Source of the DNA: Plecoglossus altivelis
Lineage: Eukaryota; Chordata; Actinopteri; Osmeriformes; Plecoglossidae
Assembly: GCA_036571765.1 (NCBI GenBank)
Contig: BROE01000023.1
Location: forward strand, 2,610,688 to 2,674,687
Direction: 5' to 3'
DNA: 64,000 nt
A model generated the notes under the pieces. That model was given only the letters and a program-made list of their open reading frames with translations, was not told the origin of the DNA and ran no database searches. This document shows positions 48,911 to 61,463 of this stretch, in pieces; position 1 is the first letter of the stretch; each line of letters opens with the position of its first letter. Both the position numbers and the translations under genes were made by a program.

Positions 48911-49599
48911 GGGTCACCAATTCAGACTTACCCGGTTTGTTTCCGTAACAATTCTTTCCGACTGTGACCCTAACAGTCAGCATCCTAAGGTGTAGCTGTA
49001 AGATAATATAAGAATATACTATCATCAAAATTTGTCATGTGGCAATAATGTATAATCTTATAGATTTGGATTACTTAACCTATCATATAACTACACTGCA
49101 ATACCTATAGTGAAAACAGTTTAGGTACGCATGCTGGATGGTTACAGTTTGCGGTGTAAGTCATAATGTACTTACAAGTTATATAGTATATGAGTGTAAG
49201 GACGAACCATATGAGAAAGGGGTGCAACTGTGCAGTCTGTCCAAACAGATAACTACAACGTCTGCCAACATCAACAACTGCCAGCAAAACATGGCGGGGT
49301 TTAGGAATAGGCTAAGGGTCTATTTCACGAGGTTGCATCAAAAGTCAAAACAATTTCAAACTTTCATATAGCCCATGTTGTGTACTGTAGTATTACTGTA
49401 CATTCACATGGCATGCATATAACATTTTGAAAAAGAGTCTTTGTCAATAACTGATGTCATCTCGTCTCTGTTTCAAATTCTGATGACAGCCATAGAGCAT
49501 TCACTCACCTGAAGTTAGCATTGGATAAACCTACATATACTGTTTTTTGAGTACTGGAGCATTATGTATGTCGGCAGCATCAGTTTGAATCCGCCAAAG
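48911..49599. other. Stretch without recognisable gene
   Basis: AT-rich ordinary DNA. Nothing to report. Confidence 0.4.
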
Positions 49600-49930
49600 A
49601 CTTGCTTCTTTTGAAACAGGCCAAAGAGCTCCATCTAAAAGACGATTAAAAGCATTTTTTTTCCGCTCCATCCTTTCATTCCTATTTTATTTATGTCACA
49701 CCGCACTGGTTTGTCACTCCCTGCCAATGTGATTAATTCACCTGGCTAGCATATTATTCTGGCAAATACTAAAGCTATAAATATTTCTCATATTTCACGC
49801 CAGGGGTTTGATGAGAATACGCTGAATCCTATTTCCAAAATATTGGATATTCTGTGAGACAAGAATATGGCTTCCCCCGATTACATTACCTCGCTGAGCG
49901 GTGTTTAGCAAAATGTGCGTGACTTGCAAG
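49600..49930. promoter_or_regulatory. Candidate conserved non-coding element
   Basis: Contains ATGTGATTAATTCACC, GCTATAAATATTTC (MEF2-like) and CCCCGATTACATTACC. Repeat-free apart from a T run. Confidence 0.3.
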
Positions 49931-51939
49931 TTGAATGTACAATGGACTGCCTGCAGAAGTGTGTCACATTTAAAAGAGTGTCAAGAAGAAGGCAAAAGGG
50001 GAAGAAAAAAAAAGTTCCTTTTCATCGTTCTATTTACATGCAGACGAAACCCTTCACATTGAATTTGTCTGTGTGCTGAAGTGAAACTCGGCGCAAGTCA
50101 TGCCTTTCTGACCAACAAAATGACCACTAACAACACTCTTTCAAGCAATTACCTTTGACTTGTACCATTTAGACTGATGATTAATCCGATGCGGTGACGA
50201 AAATCCACTGTAGTTATGCGGAGCACATCGCCACAGCCAGATTCAAATCTTTTCATTAAAGATTGTCCACACAGTACATTATTGTAACAATGAGACCTAA
50301 TCGCATGTTATGCTCCAGAAATCCAATGAAAGGCAGGTTACATGTAACGTTGGCTTGGCCACTAGCCGTGCCTGATTGCAGCCATTTGAAAAGTACAATG
50401 GTGGACAAGTTGGCATGTGACAGTATTTTCAAGCTCAGAAAAAAAAATGGTCCAAGGGCCATGAAATTGGGACACGAAGGCTCAAAGGCATGACATTCCA
50501 ACGCTGAGTAAACGTCCAGACAACCTCAACATGATGGCAAATCAGCCACAGAAATGCCTCGGTCACATAGATAGGAGCTCCTTGCAGTATTTTATCCCAA
50601 CGGTTTCCTGAACTGTTTGATTCATAACTGCTATATGTGTAATCCCTCAATGACAAAATGAGTCATTGTGTAACATGCAGTATATGATATAAGTGACACA
50701 TTTCTGACTAATTTCTTCACCAATTTCAATTTGAATAATTAATTTCTAAGCAAGAAAGTCCCTTCTGCTCTGGTCTTAATTAGCAACAAACAGTAAAGCG
50801 TGTTTTCTGACAATGCGTACTGCTGTCAGAAAACACAGACTGATTCCAACATCACTGCAGATACTTTCACTATCGTGAACAAAGGCAGATGCAGCTTCTG
50901 ACCCACCGTTTGGCCACATGCAGCGGAGGAGATGCATTTGGCAGTTTTTGCCTAGTGTTTATTTATCAATCCATCAGGTTTGGTAAAAGCAAACAGCTGG
51001 GGTTGTTGGCCAGCTGCTGGCTGGGCTTGTGTGAGCGGCTTGAGTCTCAGCTCAGGAAACCTCCTTCCCACTGCCTGGCTCTGCAGCACAGGGCTCAGGT
51101 GCACGCTCCCATTAGACAATTGGAGCAGGGTACTCTGTGTGTCTGCGGTGGAGCCATGGAGATTGTGTTCCTGTCACGAGTGAGCGCATGGCTATACCCC
51201 TCTTTTTCCTCCCTTTCAGTTTTTTTTTTGGTCTCATCCATATGACTACTACTCACTCTTTTGGTTTCATTTGTATGCTCTTTGCTAAGGATATGGATAA
51301 AAATGCACATATAACCCAGTGTTTCTGTACTTGAACGAGTCAATGCTTCTGTATTTGCAATTCCACAATTCACATCTATCAACTAGTCTTAAATGTAGGC
51401 GTTTTCATTTCACATGTTATGTAGGGAGTACATAAAGCTTATATTTGGTTTGAGACATTTATGAGAACTATGTGAATGCAATGACAATTGTCAGTGCTTG
51501 TATGGCAGCCCAGTTAAAGATGTAAAGGCACTTAATGACCATTTTCCAGCCCTTGCTTATCACACCGCAGTCTGTCCGCCCCAAAGTAAATTAATTAGAT
51601 GGGCCCTGTGCCACGAGTGGGAAATTGTGGCGCAATGTGTGTGAAACATTTGAGGTGTCACCCAAGATAAAGAATACCACAGAGGTTGTAATTCAGCAAA
51701 GCCCCAGGTCCAGAATCCTACCTCCGGCCATCTGCAGTCCTGTTCCTCCAGCACTCGCTACATCAACACCACCGCAGCAGGCCAATGGAGGCCCACTAAT
51801 GGTCCTGGGTTGCATCGTTTTTCGGGGGGAAATTTTAATGGAACTCCCACACTCCCTTTCTTTATATTTTATCCTTTCTCTCAAGCCCACTTAACACATA
51901 TATTGGGGGTTGTGTTTTGGAGAGAGGGACAGTTTGGCT
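49931..51939. other. Stretch without recognisable gene
   Basis: Ordinary sequence with a short poly-T at 51221-51230. No gene. Confidence 0.4.
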
Positions 51940-52055
51940 TTACACGGAGCCCAGCGGGCGAGTACACGCTTGCGTATCTAGAGGTCGCAGGTTCAAGTCC
52001 TGAGTTCTATAGCTTTGAATTGAAGCACCTACTAAATGAACAGATTGATTTTTAT
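51940..52055 (+). mobile_element. tRNA-derived SINE with L2-like tail
   Basis: Box A-like AGCCCAGCGGGCGAG (51949) and box B GGTTCAAGTCC (51990) are spaced as in a tRNA gene. They are followed by GCTTTGAATTGAAGC and CTACTAAATGAACAGA, the fish SINE tail also present in the element at 7890. The tRNA parent is unclear. Diverged and presumably immobile. Confidence 0.6.
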
Positions 52056-53502
52056 GATTATCTTGAAGCTAAAACTCCACTGCTAATGTTATCTCGGTTC
52101 GCTTCTTCTGTAAATGGCCGCAACCTTCACTTTCAGTCTATTGCTTTTTGAAAGTCATACCCTCTTGTCCTATTTTTGTAATGCCTGTGAAGTGCATACT
52201 TGTTTGTTATCCTCCTGGGATTTAATAGCTTGAAATGTGTCCAAGCGCAGCTTCTTACAATGACTCCCAGAGACAGAATCGGATGCTTTTGCAGTGGTTT
52301 GAGTGTGCGGAAGTGCAAACTCTGGTGTCACGGATTTGAAGTGGAGACTTCAGAGAGATGGAATGAGGCCTCGTTCATCAGGAATGCAAAAGCCGAAATA
52401 GGAGTTGAGGGCGCACAAGAGGGCGTACGACATAGGGACGCTCGTACCGTATACGAACGACCACGTGCTACGCAACCACGCTAAATCAAGATGCTAATAT
52501 GACTGCGTACGTGTTTAACAAAGGTAGCTCAGGTGGTGGAAGAGATGCTTCCGTTCAAGTCTTCCTGTCTCACCCACGCATCCTTGGGATAGAAGAGCGG
52601 TCATCCTCGTTTGGGCTCCGGCTCCTAATTGCCTGTTTTGTGTCCATCCAGAGCATGTTGACAAGCATGCGTCTCAAAAGGGGCAAATGGGGACCAGTAT
52701 CCTGGCTTCCAGTGTGACAATGACAGGCTGGATGTGTCTCTGAGAGCAACGTGGCACGCAGAGAACAGACGTACAGTAACGTCCAAGATGGATGTGTTGC
52801 CACTAAGTTCTGCGCATCTCTATTTAATGATTTTGCATGTCATTTCCCACGTGCAAAGGACATATCATTGTCCAAAGCAGTGAGTTGTAACAAGCAATTC
52901 TGCGACAGGTTTTTGGACTCCTTGGAGGTATAGTAATTGAAATACTCTTCAAGTGTGTCAAAAGGCTGTGGTAAACAGGGCAGGATTGGATGTCTTATGT
53001 TGTCTCTCAACGCTTTAGACATTAGTGAACCCTCCATATCTGTTTTGTGGTAGGAGCAATCTAACTGACCTTACCATTCCATCCTACCCAATAAGGCGAT
53101 AATTTAACGGGGAGATTTAACTGTGAAGCAATATCTGCTATCATAATATTCTAGGTTGCTAACGTTTGAAAAACGATGGCAACATTTCGAAAAGGTCGCA
53201 ATTCATTGTCTGAAATATAATTCTGGTAGAAAAACCGAACACCGAAATTGCATGCTGAGCAGATTAATAATATTTGGAAAAAGCATAGACAGGGCCTGCG
53301 GCTTAATGTCATTGTTGGGTTGACAGACATTGCTATATATCTAACAGTGTTGCTATTGAACAGTGAATCTGGGCCAAACCCACAGTACTTCTTTTTTATC
53401 CCGAGCCAACCAGAGGATGGAAACAATGAATCGTTCAGCCAGTAGAGAAGTCGACATAAATCTGCATTGGGGGCAGCGCTTAGGTTGATTCTTGACCATG
53501 AA
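52056..53502. other. Stretch without recognisable gene
   Basis: Ordinary sequence. A tRNA-box-like patch at about 52523-52560 was considered and rejected. Confidence 0.4.
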
Positions 53503-53592
53503 CCCACACACATACACACATACACACATACACACATACACACATACACTCACACACACACACACATACACACATACACACACACACACACC
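53503..53592. repeat. (CACATA)n/(CA)n microsatellite
   Basis: Hexamer ACACAT/CACATA repeats passing into pure CA runs. Confidence 0.92.
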
Positions 53593-53714
53593 AGCCCCTC
53601 CCATGCCTTGGCTTACATTGACTTGAACTGAGCCTGTTCGTCTCCCGGGTGACGGTGCTTAAGAGCTTGGTTGGAGGAGTGCAGAGCAGTGTGCCCAGGT
53701 TGTTTTCCCCACAG

Positions 53715-53777
53715 TTTGAAAACTTGTTATGCTTTAGAGCGCCGCAGCGCCTGGTGAAAGAGGTCAGAGGATCTGGA
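53715..53777 (+). other. Candidate 63-nt exon
   Basis: The tract GGTTGTTTTCCCCACAG precedes 63 nt ending in TCTGGA|GTAAGT, a near-consensus donor. The frame starting at the first base is open for 21 codons. It is also phase-compatible with the 38659-38706 segment. An alternative donor (AAAGAG|GTCAGA) lies 15 nt earlier. Not recognised. Confidence 0.25.
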
Positions 53778-55070
53778 GTAAGTGTCTCCTCAGGCCCAAA
53801 CAGCAGGGCCTTTCACAAGCTGCACAAAATTGATTTGAACATTATTCTTGTTCAAAAGCACGGCAACGCGAGCAAGTGACCTAATAGTGGCCCTGTCCAG
53901 TGACATTACAGGGTCATGTTGACAACTTGATCCTAAGTGGCTTTTGGAAGAGATCCCTCCACAATAACTCTCTTTTACGCTTCAAGGAAAAGCCACCGTA
54001 CTGTTATATAGTTCTTCAACACATTCTAGGACCTTACATGAGAACACTCAGTGCTTTTTTGTTCTTATAAGCTATTTATAAGGCTTTAAAAGGATCCAAT
54101 TGTCAAACAGTAAATTGAAATAGTTCAGAATTAACCTTAAAGCATCTGAAAGGTCAGTGGGTATTCAGCTCCTTGCTTTTCAACAAAGTAATCATCCCAA
54201 CTCATTCAACGCCCTCCCCATCAGATCCCAGCATGAGTTCGACAGATACACCCCCCTCCCCCCTACACACACACACACCCACACACACACACAAAACACA
54301 CATACACTCAACACACACAAACAATAAACGCACACATACACTCAACGCACACACACCAATCCACCGCTCCAAGCTTGACTGCCCCGTATGACAGCCCTTT
54401 TTCTGGACCCTCCTCCCCCCTCCCTCCAGCTCTCAGTCCGACCGTGAAGACGTACAACTCACACTGTCGGCCGGGTGCAGGGCAGTGGACAAAAGGCACT
54501 TTGACAGCTATATTTCCCCCATTGATAGTGAAGAGTGCGTACGCATTTAAAGGCTGACGGTGGAAGAGATGGAAAAGGCCCCCTGGGTAGAAGCCACATG
54601 TGAGAGCATGTGGAGGCTAGGGGGAGGGGGGGAGAAGGAACAGGGTGGGTGGGGCGTGCGGAGCACTTCATACATCAGCTGTCAGATGGCTTTGATGATA
54701 CCAGCTGAGTTGACAGCTTCTGAATGCCAATGTGGCCGGGGGAGCGGAAGAGGTGGGGGGGGGGGGTTTGCGGAAGCTACTGTTTTATCCCTGGAAGTTA
54801 TATTAAGGGAAATTAGCGTCTCGCTGCTAATCTGCATGCAGCTCGACAGGAGCACACTCTCTGTCAGCAAGGGATCCATTCTGATTCCCGTTTGGAAGGC
54901 TGTAAAACATCAAGCCAGGAACATGCTAGAGGCGCTAGGGGCTTGTGGGCTGTGGATTACCTGGGCGATATAGTTTGATGGAGCGGACTGGTTCAACCAC
55001 ATGACTGTCCAGCAAAGTGTTTTAGTTTCATAACAGTATGCAGTGTTTTCATCGACCACTTATGTCAAAA
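53778..55070. other. Stretch without recognisable gene
   Basis: Holds a CA array (listed) and a G run at 54757-54767. The rest is ordinary. Confidence 0.4.
54266..54355. repeat. Interrupted CA microsatellite
   Basis: CA runs with CCC, AAA and TACACTCAACGC interruptions. The phrase ACACATACACTCAAC occurs twice. Confidence 0.88.
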
Positions 55071-55071
55071 T

Positions 55072-55570
55072 CTCATCCCTCTCTACCTTTACCTCATCCC
55101 TCTCTACCTTCACCTCATCCCTCTCTACCTTCACCTCATCCCTCTATACCTCCAGCTCATCCCTCTCTACCTCCCCCTCATCCCTCTCTACCTCCACCTC
55201 ACTCTCTACCTCCAGCTCATCCTTCTCTACCTCCACATCATCCCTATCTACCTCCACGTCATCCCTCTCTACCTCCACCTGAACCCTATCTACCTCCACG
55301 TCATCCCTCTCTACCTCCACCTCATCCCTCTCTACCTCCACCTCATCCCTCTCTACCTCCACCTCATCCTTCTCCACCTTCATGTCATCACTCTCTACCT
55401 CTACATCATCCCTCTTCACCTCAAGCTCATCACTCTCTACCTCCACCTCATCCCTCTCTACCTCCACATCATCCCTCTCTACCTCCACCTCATCCCTCTC
55501 TACCTCCACCTTGTCCTTCTCCACCTCCATGTCATCACTCTCTACCTCAATGTCATCATTCTCTACCTCC
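55072..55570. repeat. 21-bp minisatellite with 147-bp higher-order period
   Basis: About 23-24 units built on CATCCCTCTCTACCTCC plus CAC/CTC. A variant pair (TTCTCCACCT(T/C)CATGTCATCACT) recurs exactly 147 bp apart (55381 and 55528), i.e. seven units. Because 21 is a multiple of three and no unit has a stop, several frames stay open: a His-Pro-Ser-Leu-Pro heptad on plus, a Val-Glu-Val-Glu-Arg-Asp-Glu heptad on minus. No start context or flanking exon supports translation. Confidence 0.95.
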
Positions 55571-56280
55571 AATCCCTTCGCTCCTCTGGAAGCGACCCCC
55601 ACTTGGCCAGATGGAGCAGGAATAGTGTGTATCGTTGACGCCTGTGCGTGCATGTGTGCGTCAAGGAACAAGAACTAAATTCCACTCCCTTGTCCTGTGG
55701 TATCAAGGGTGTAAATGGTGTGAGGGAATGTGGCTGGATTCTAGAGTCAAGCTTGCATGCCCTCAACCTCAATAGCAGCCCTGAGCACATGATGTAAGCT
55801 TATCAGCAGAGATCTCCACCTACAATGCCAAAGGAAATGTGGTCCAAAAACATGTTGTACATGTTGTGGGGAGGGGAAGGGGGAGATATGGTGGGAGGGA
55901 CGGGGGGGGGGGCAGGCCATATCTGTCACATTCCGCTGTCCTAGTGTCATCGTTTCACGACACGACACCATGAGAACCAAACGTTCAATCACCTTATTAA
56001 TTCACCCATCAAGTCCTCCGTAATGACAACGCCTTCAGCAGATTAATTCAAGAAAATGTGATTTAGCGGCTGTCCATTCATCACAGGTTGACTGCCTCCG
56101 TATGCCGTCAATAGCGCCTGCAGGCGCCTCGCAGCTCCTAGCGTTAGCCGGCATGTTGCCCAGGGGAGACGTCAAAGGAAACGTCCCGCGAGAACCCGCC
56201 AGGTCGTCGAATCAATTGTGGCATGCACGCACGGGTCAGCTTTCTTCTCTGGCCTTTCTCTAACACCACCTCTCTCCCTT

Positions 56281-56285
<5 letters not shown>
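55571..56285. other. Stretch without recognisable gene
   Basis: A G run at 55901-55912 and ordinary sequence. A diverged mirror image of its right-hand part may lie at about 63740-63830. Confidence 0.35.

Positions 56286-56287
<2 letters not shown>

Positions 56288-56339
<52 letters not shown>
56288..56339. repeat. (CT)n microsatellite
   Basis: About 26 CT repeats. Confidence 0.92.
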
Positions 56340-56342
<3 letters not shown>

Positions 56343-57042
56343 GATAAACGCCAAGGCTTCTGTAGTGTACCACTGGTCGCTCGCTCTCATCCTCGCATTA
56401 GCATTTGCCATGCATGCGTCTATTACTTCTGTCTGCCAGTCCTTGTTACCTAAGCTGCTCCAGAGAGCTAATTAGCATAGGCTCTCTGCCTATTTATTTA
56501 TGAGAGGCAGCCTATTTCATTCCAGCAGTGTATGTTAAACACCCCCGAACAATGGTGCACCCTCAAAGTCCATTATGCTGTTTCCCACAGCCTCCCTGAT
56601 AAATGTTTGACTAGTTCTCCTCTCTGCATCTGCAAAAATATTAGCATTTTAATGATGGGCCTGGGTGTTAATATGAGATCAGATCTCCGTGGTATCTTCG
56701 CGGCTTGGGTTTTTGCCATCTTTTCTATCTTGGCTTTTTCCTCTGGTTTCAACAGCAACGGCAGATCACTCTGGAAGATATTGCGTAGGCCATGGCGAAT
56801 CCCATTTCTGTGGAGGAGGCTGATGATTATCGAATGAAAACGAACGAATAAGAGAGGGCGACGTCCAATATTATTGGTTTTACAGCCATGCAAATGGCTT
56901 CAGCCCAGAGGGACGATGTATTTACTGGACTGGAGAGAGTGAAGGACTGTAGCTTGCTCCTGCCGCCACTGGTGTGTTGCCTCAGTGCAAACATCTTTCT
57001 CTTGTTGAATGGGTTTGTTGGGCTGTGTCTTTGTGTGCGCAA

Positions 57043-57158
57043 GCACACACACACACATAGGTGTATGTGTTCAAACACCATACACACACACGCGCACACA
57101 CTTGAGAACACACACATACACACACAAGTGCCTGTGCACATGCACACACACGCGCACA
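57043..57158. repeat. Interrupted CA microsatellite
   Basis: CA runs with CGCG and TATG interruptions. Its mirror copy (62531-62636) is scrambled. Confidence 0.88.
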
Positions 57159-57389
57159 CATTATCTGGCTGCAGGGTAACTGCAGCCCCGCTCACTGGAG
57201 GGGAAAAAGAACAGCTGTGTGTCTGACAGCTGGAGCAGTCATGACATCCCGTCACCCAGTATCAGGCCCGGCCTGGACGCCTCGGCCAATCAGCCGGGAG
57301 GGGTCCTTCCACATCCTGGCTGAGACGCGCTTTAGCCTCCGACAGGGCTGGAATGTTAGACTCTGCGTTTCGTCCTGGGCTTAGACAGT

Positions 57390-58130
57390 GATAATGCGAG
57401 GAGTGATGAGGTTGTTCTTGGTCTCAGGCTCATATAATAGCTCCCCATTTGCCTCCAAACATGAGCAACATTGTAAATTAGATAGCGTCGTGCTTCGGAA
57501 ATATGAGAGCAAAATGCTTTTGTTTATCTTTGGGGATTGGATTTTAGCTTCGTGTTTACGAGTTGTCTGGAGTTTATTGATGGCATAAAGTTCCTCATGG
57601 ATTGAGCTGAGTTTAATCTCTCCTCTCCATTGTTTTGACTGTCACATGGAGCGCTGATTGATATCTCGGCGTCTCATTCAAACAAATCAAACTTAAATTA
57701 AAACGCTTTTTAAAACAGCCGTTAAACTTTCTTTTGGACCCCCGAAAAAAAACAAACTCTGAGGGGGCAACATGCATATGTTAAGGGAAAAAAAAAACAT
57801 GAAATTGAAACATATCAAGGGAGGATAGCTGAGGCACCTTGCGAAGGGGAAAAAAGGAAACAATTTCAGTTCACTATGCAAATGAGCGTAATCACCTTCA
57901 GCAGCCGACCAGTTTTAATTGCACTTTAATTTCATGAATAAATACCCCTATTGAGAGGAGTGCCTGCTATAGGTCCCCGCAGAGGCACATGTGTGGGTGT
58001 TCTGAAGGTACGGATAATTACTCCACGCTGCCACAAGCTCCTGATTACATGAGGTGGTCGCCGCGTGTCTACTAAACACTCCTGGATGAAACTCCGTGCA
58101 GTTGATGGATGAGGAGGTGCGCTAGGTACA
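57390..58130. promoter_or_regulatory. Candidate conserved non-coding element
   Basis: Long repeat-poor sequence with CTATGCAAATGAGCG (a POU octamer), TTTAATTGCACTTTAATTTCATGAATAAATA, and GGATAATTACTCC. It is the strongest enhancer-like block at this end of the window. Its inverted copy at 61562-62302 is probably artificial. Confidence 0.35.
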
Positions 58131-58228
58131 GCAGAGGGTGCGGCCCGCAAGAAGGCAACCGCGAGTCTGCTCTGGCCACTTTACCGGAACGAAGCGAAAC
58201 AAACGGTCCTAATTGGAACGGACGGGTT

Positions 58229-59846
58229 TTATTGCCAACGACGGGGGGAAAGTATTGTTATTGAGGAAGAAGGAGGGGAAAAAAAGGAGTGCGAAGTACG
58301 GGTCCTGCTGGGTTTCACACAACAGATCATCTGACATGTGGCTTCTGGGTCTCCTTCCTATCAACATCATAAAGGGACAGTTTATTAGAGAGCAACCACT
58401 CCTGTTAAGAGGCTTCTCAGCATGCGGCCCTTTTTATGCAGCACATATAACCAAACCACTCCTGGTGGCCTCAGTGATTAAAGTTGATCCAAGGTTTATA
58501 TACTACACCATCCAGTCTATTGAACTCGGGGCCTGTTTTTCTTGTGTTGTTTTTTCCCGCTTGCCAGCATGCGCTACACGAGAGCGGCACATCTTGTGGA
58601 ACCAGTGAAGTCGAAGACGTTTGGGTCTATAAATAGGTGCTTCTCTCTGGCGGGCTGGCGTCGGCGAGCGGCGCTCTACCACCGGAGGACCATATGCTCT
58701 TGCGCAGCTTGCCTCGGTCTCAGATGTTCCTTAACAGTTGATTTCCTCAAGTCGAGGATGCTTCCTTTTCGCTGCATTATTGTGCTAATTATTCCTCGCC
58801 GCGTTCCACTTGGCTGGCTCGCTGTTTGGACTCGGCAGAGGCCCCCCAACCCCCCCCCCCCCCCCCCCTCACCCCTCCCTGTATGTTGTTTTTCCTCAGC
58901 CTGAGCTTGCGTGAAGTTCTTACGTTACAAGCGACCAACGCCAGCTCCAGCTGTGGTGACACATTGATCCCTCGAACTTCTCATTCAGAATTTGTGGAAA
59001 TTCTGCAGCTAAAAACCCCCCTACATGACAATCTCCTCCTAACCTCCCCCTCACCCCACACACACACACATCACTTCTGCACCCTCCACCTATTTGAACA
59101 GGTGTGTCGCCGAACAAAGCGGCTATTCTCCTTCCCACCCCCCCAGGTTTCCTCAGGAGTTTTTTGCACACTGCTGCCTGTATTAACTGAGGTCGCATTT
59201 AGTGGTATTCATCTGTCAATTATATGATGTTCACTGCTCTCCCATTACATACACCGGCCTAAATCATTATGCTCTCGTCGTTTCAGGGGTACAGATATTG
59301 CGTCCAGTGGTTCCGATCCAAATGCGTCTCAATTCAGGGCCACTCAAACTTTCAATGTATGTTTCCTTAGCAAACAACACCAGTCTCTGGGCCATATCAG
59401 AATTGGCCTGCACGACAATGGCCCCAACACCGCCAAAAATGGAGCCAACAACGACAGCAGTCAGTGATCGAAGATGAGCTGCCTTTGTATTGCTTGGTCA
59501 CAGTGAAGTTTACCCAGTCGCACCTTGCCCGCTCCCTCCACGGCTCTCTCTCTCCCCTCTGCCTGGCTACTGCGGTTCGGACTTCGTGATGTGAATTATT
59601 GTCCTGCGATGTTGGTTCCAGCTGGCTTATTTTGCTGAGGTAACCCCCTCGAGTTCCCGGTACCCCACCAACGAGTGGCTCTCGAGTCCTACACAACCAG
59701 CCCCCATGTTACACCAGTTCCATGCATTTCTCTTAAACCCTTGGCAGTACATTTCCGGCTGGGTGAGTGGCCAAACTGCCCCTAAGTCCGCGGATGAGCG
59801 AAGCTACCTGGGGCTCGGACGGCCTGATATGGGAGCTCTTCACACA
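58229..59846. other. Left inner part of palindrome
   Basis: Ordinary sequence with a 19-base poly-C run (58850-58868) and a short CA run near 59056. An error-rich mirror image of it occupies 59847-61463. The stretch nearest the centre (about 59280-59846) may itself be poorly corrected. No gene is supported. Confidence 0.55.
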
Positions 59847-61463
59847 AACCCATGCTACTGGACCACCCGGCTGTGGACCCACCACGAAAGAATCCCCACA
59901 TTCGCTCCGCACATCACACGACAGAATATCAAGATAACTACGAATCATACTCACGTGCTGTGGTCTTATAGGTTCGGCCATAGTCTGCTGCGTGATACCA
60001 ACATGCACGTAGGTAGAACCGACTTCGTACTATCACAATTGACTTCTACACCCAGGCCAGACGACGTAAGCTCTTTGAAAGTCGTGGTGTGGTCTTTCAT
60101 AACTTCGTTAAGTTTTAGGCGCTTTGTCTATAAGATGAGTCCATACGCATACTCCATGTCTACGGTCAACATATCTTTCAAGAGCATAGGGGAAGCAAGA
60201 GCCATCCTGTTTGTTCTTATGTATATGGCCCAAGAGCTCGCCTACGTGAGTGAAAGAGTTCGGCGAGAATCGACCTGGCGGCACACACACATTAGCAGCC
60301 TGAGCATTTCCTCTGCTGGCATACTGTCGGCCATGCCTGGCGATCACCATGTAGTCGGAATGACGCCCGCCACCTCTCCCTGCCGAGAGCAGCGCAGTAG
60401 CGTTACAAAAACATCACCTGAAACTCTTAAGAGTCCGGTTGCTGCATAATACTGCAAATGGGCACCATGTATGCCCTGCCTCTGTCTAAAAGATCATCAT
60501 TAATTTACCAGATACTCCTACTAAGACCCAGTTTACAGTGCCAATAAACCCCTGAGGACTCGTCAGAAGGAGAAAGCCTGGCCACACCTACAATTCATAG
60601 GGTGCGGAGCGCTCTGTGCGTTTGGGGGGGTGTAGGAGGGGGTCGTCATGTGGGCTTGCTAGCAAATCCTTCCATTACAACATCATTATATCCGGAGTCT
60701 CAGGAATCAATGTTGACTACAGCTGGCCGCCGTGCGCTTGCCGCTTGCCCGCAGAAAAACAAGCACGTATTTGTCAAACCCGCGCAGCAGTAACAAGGCA
60801 AAACCAGAAGAGACAAACACCAAACATGAACAAGGAGAAGACGGGGGGGGAGGGGGGGGGGGGGGGGGGTTCGGCGGGGCCCGCCGAGTTCCAAACAAGC
60901 GAGCCTCACCAAGTGGAACGCTGGCGAGGATAATTAGGCACAATAATGCAGCGAACCAGGAAGCATCTTCGACCTTGAGGATATCAACTTCGGTTAAGGC
61001 ACACTCTGAGACCTGACGGCAAGCCTGCGCAAGAGCAGAATCGCGTTCTCGGGAGACCGCCCGCGGACCTACTCCCAACAAACACCTACACAATCCAACG
61101 CCACTCACTTCCCAAAAATAATCGCCCACGGCTAACCAACGGAAAAAACAATAACAAAATAAACAGGCCCTCGATTCAATAGACGATGGTGTGTATATAA
61201 ACTTCAGAATCAACTCTACATCACTGAGGCCTACTCATGGACAGTGGTTTGTCTCCTTATATGTCATAAAAAGGGCTCGCAGAGAACCTCTAACAGACGG
61301 TTCTCCTCTAATAAACGTCCCTTACTGATGTGACTAGGTAAGGAGACCCAGAACACACTCAGATGACTGGGTGAAACCCAGCAAGGACCCGACTTCGCAC
61401 TCCTCTTCCCCTCCTCTTTCTCTCAATACACTTTTAATACTTCCGCCCAGCGTTGGCCAATAA
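59847..61463. other. Right inner part of palindrome, error-rich mirror copy
   Basis: Reverse-complement matches to the left side can be followed at many points, e.g. 60726 with 58947, and 60231 with 59389. The poly-G at 60843-60869 mirrors the poly-C at 58850. The mismatches are mostly small indels, with net insertions on this side, as in uncorrected single-molecule reads. Open frames here are unlikely to reflect real sequence. Confidence 0.7.

Larger units (their letters stand above)
56605..58228. repeat. Left arm of giant inverted repeat
   Basis: This 1.62-kb segment is the reverse complement of 61464-63088. Matching positions add to 119,692-119,693 over most of the length, so indels are rare. 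The one disrupted patch is the CA-rich stretch at about 57060-57160. The sequence here looks clean, with intact microsatellites, so this is probably the genuine copy. Confidence 0.95.

Noticed and set aside
52523..52560. tRNA-like boxes (AGCTCAGGTGG and GTTCAAGTC)
   Set aside because: The boxes are only about 28 bp apart, too close for a tRNA or SINE promoter, and no tail follows.
55072..55570. CRISPR-like array
   Set aside because: Units are contiguous with no unique spacers, and the genome is eukaryotic.
55038..55671. Proline-rich (plus) and acidic heptad (minus) proteins
   Set aside because: Both are direct products of a 21-bp tandem repeat without stops. No splice, start-context or flanking coding support.
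59706..60449. 247-residue open frame at the palindrome centre
   Set aside because: It lies in the error-rich mirror region and has no recognisable domain; the underlying bases are probably wrong.
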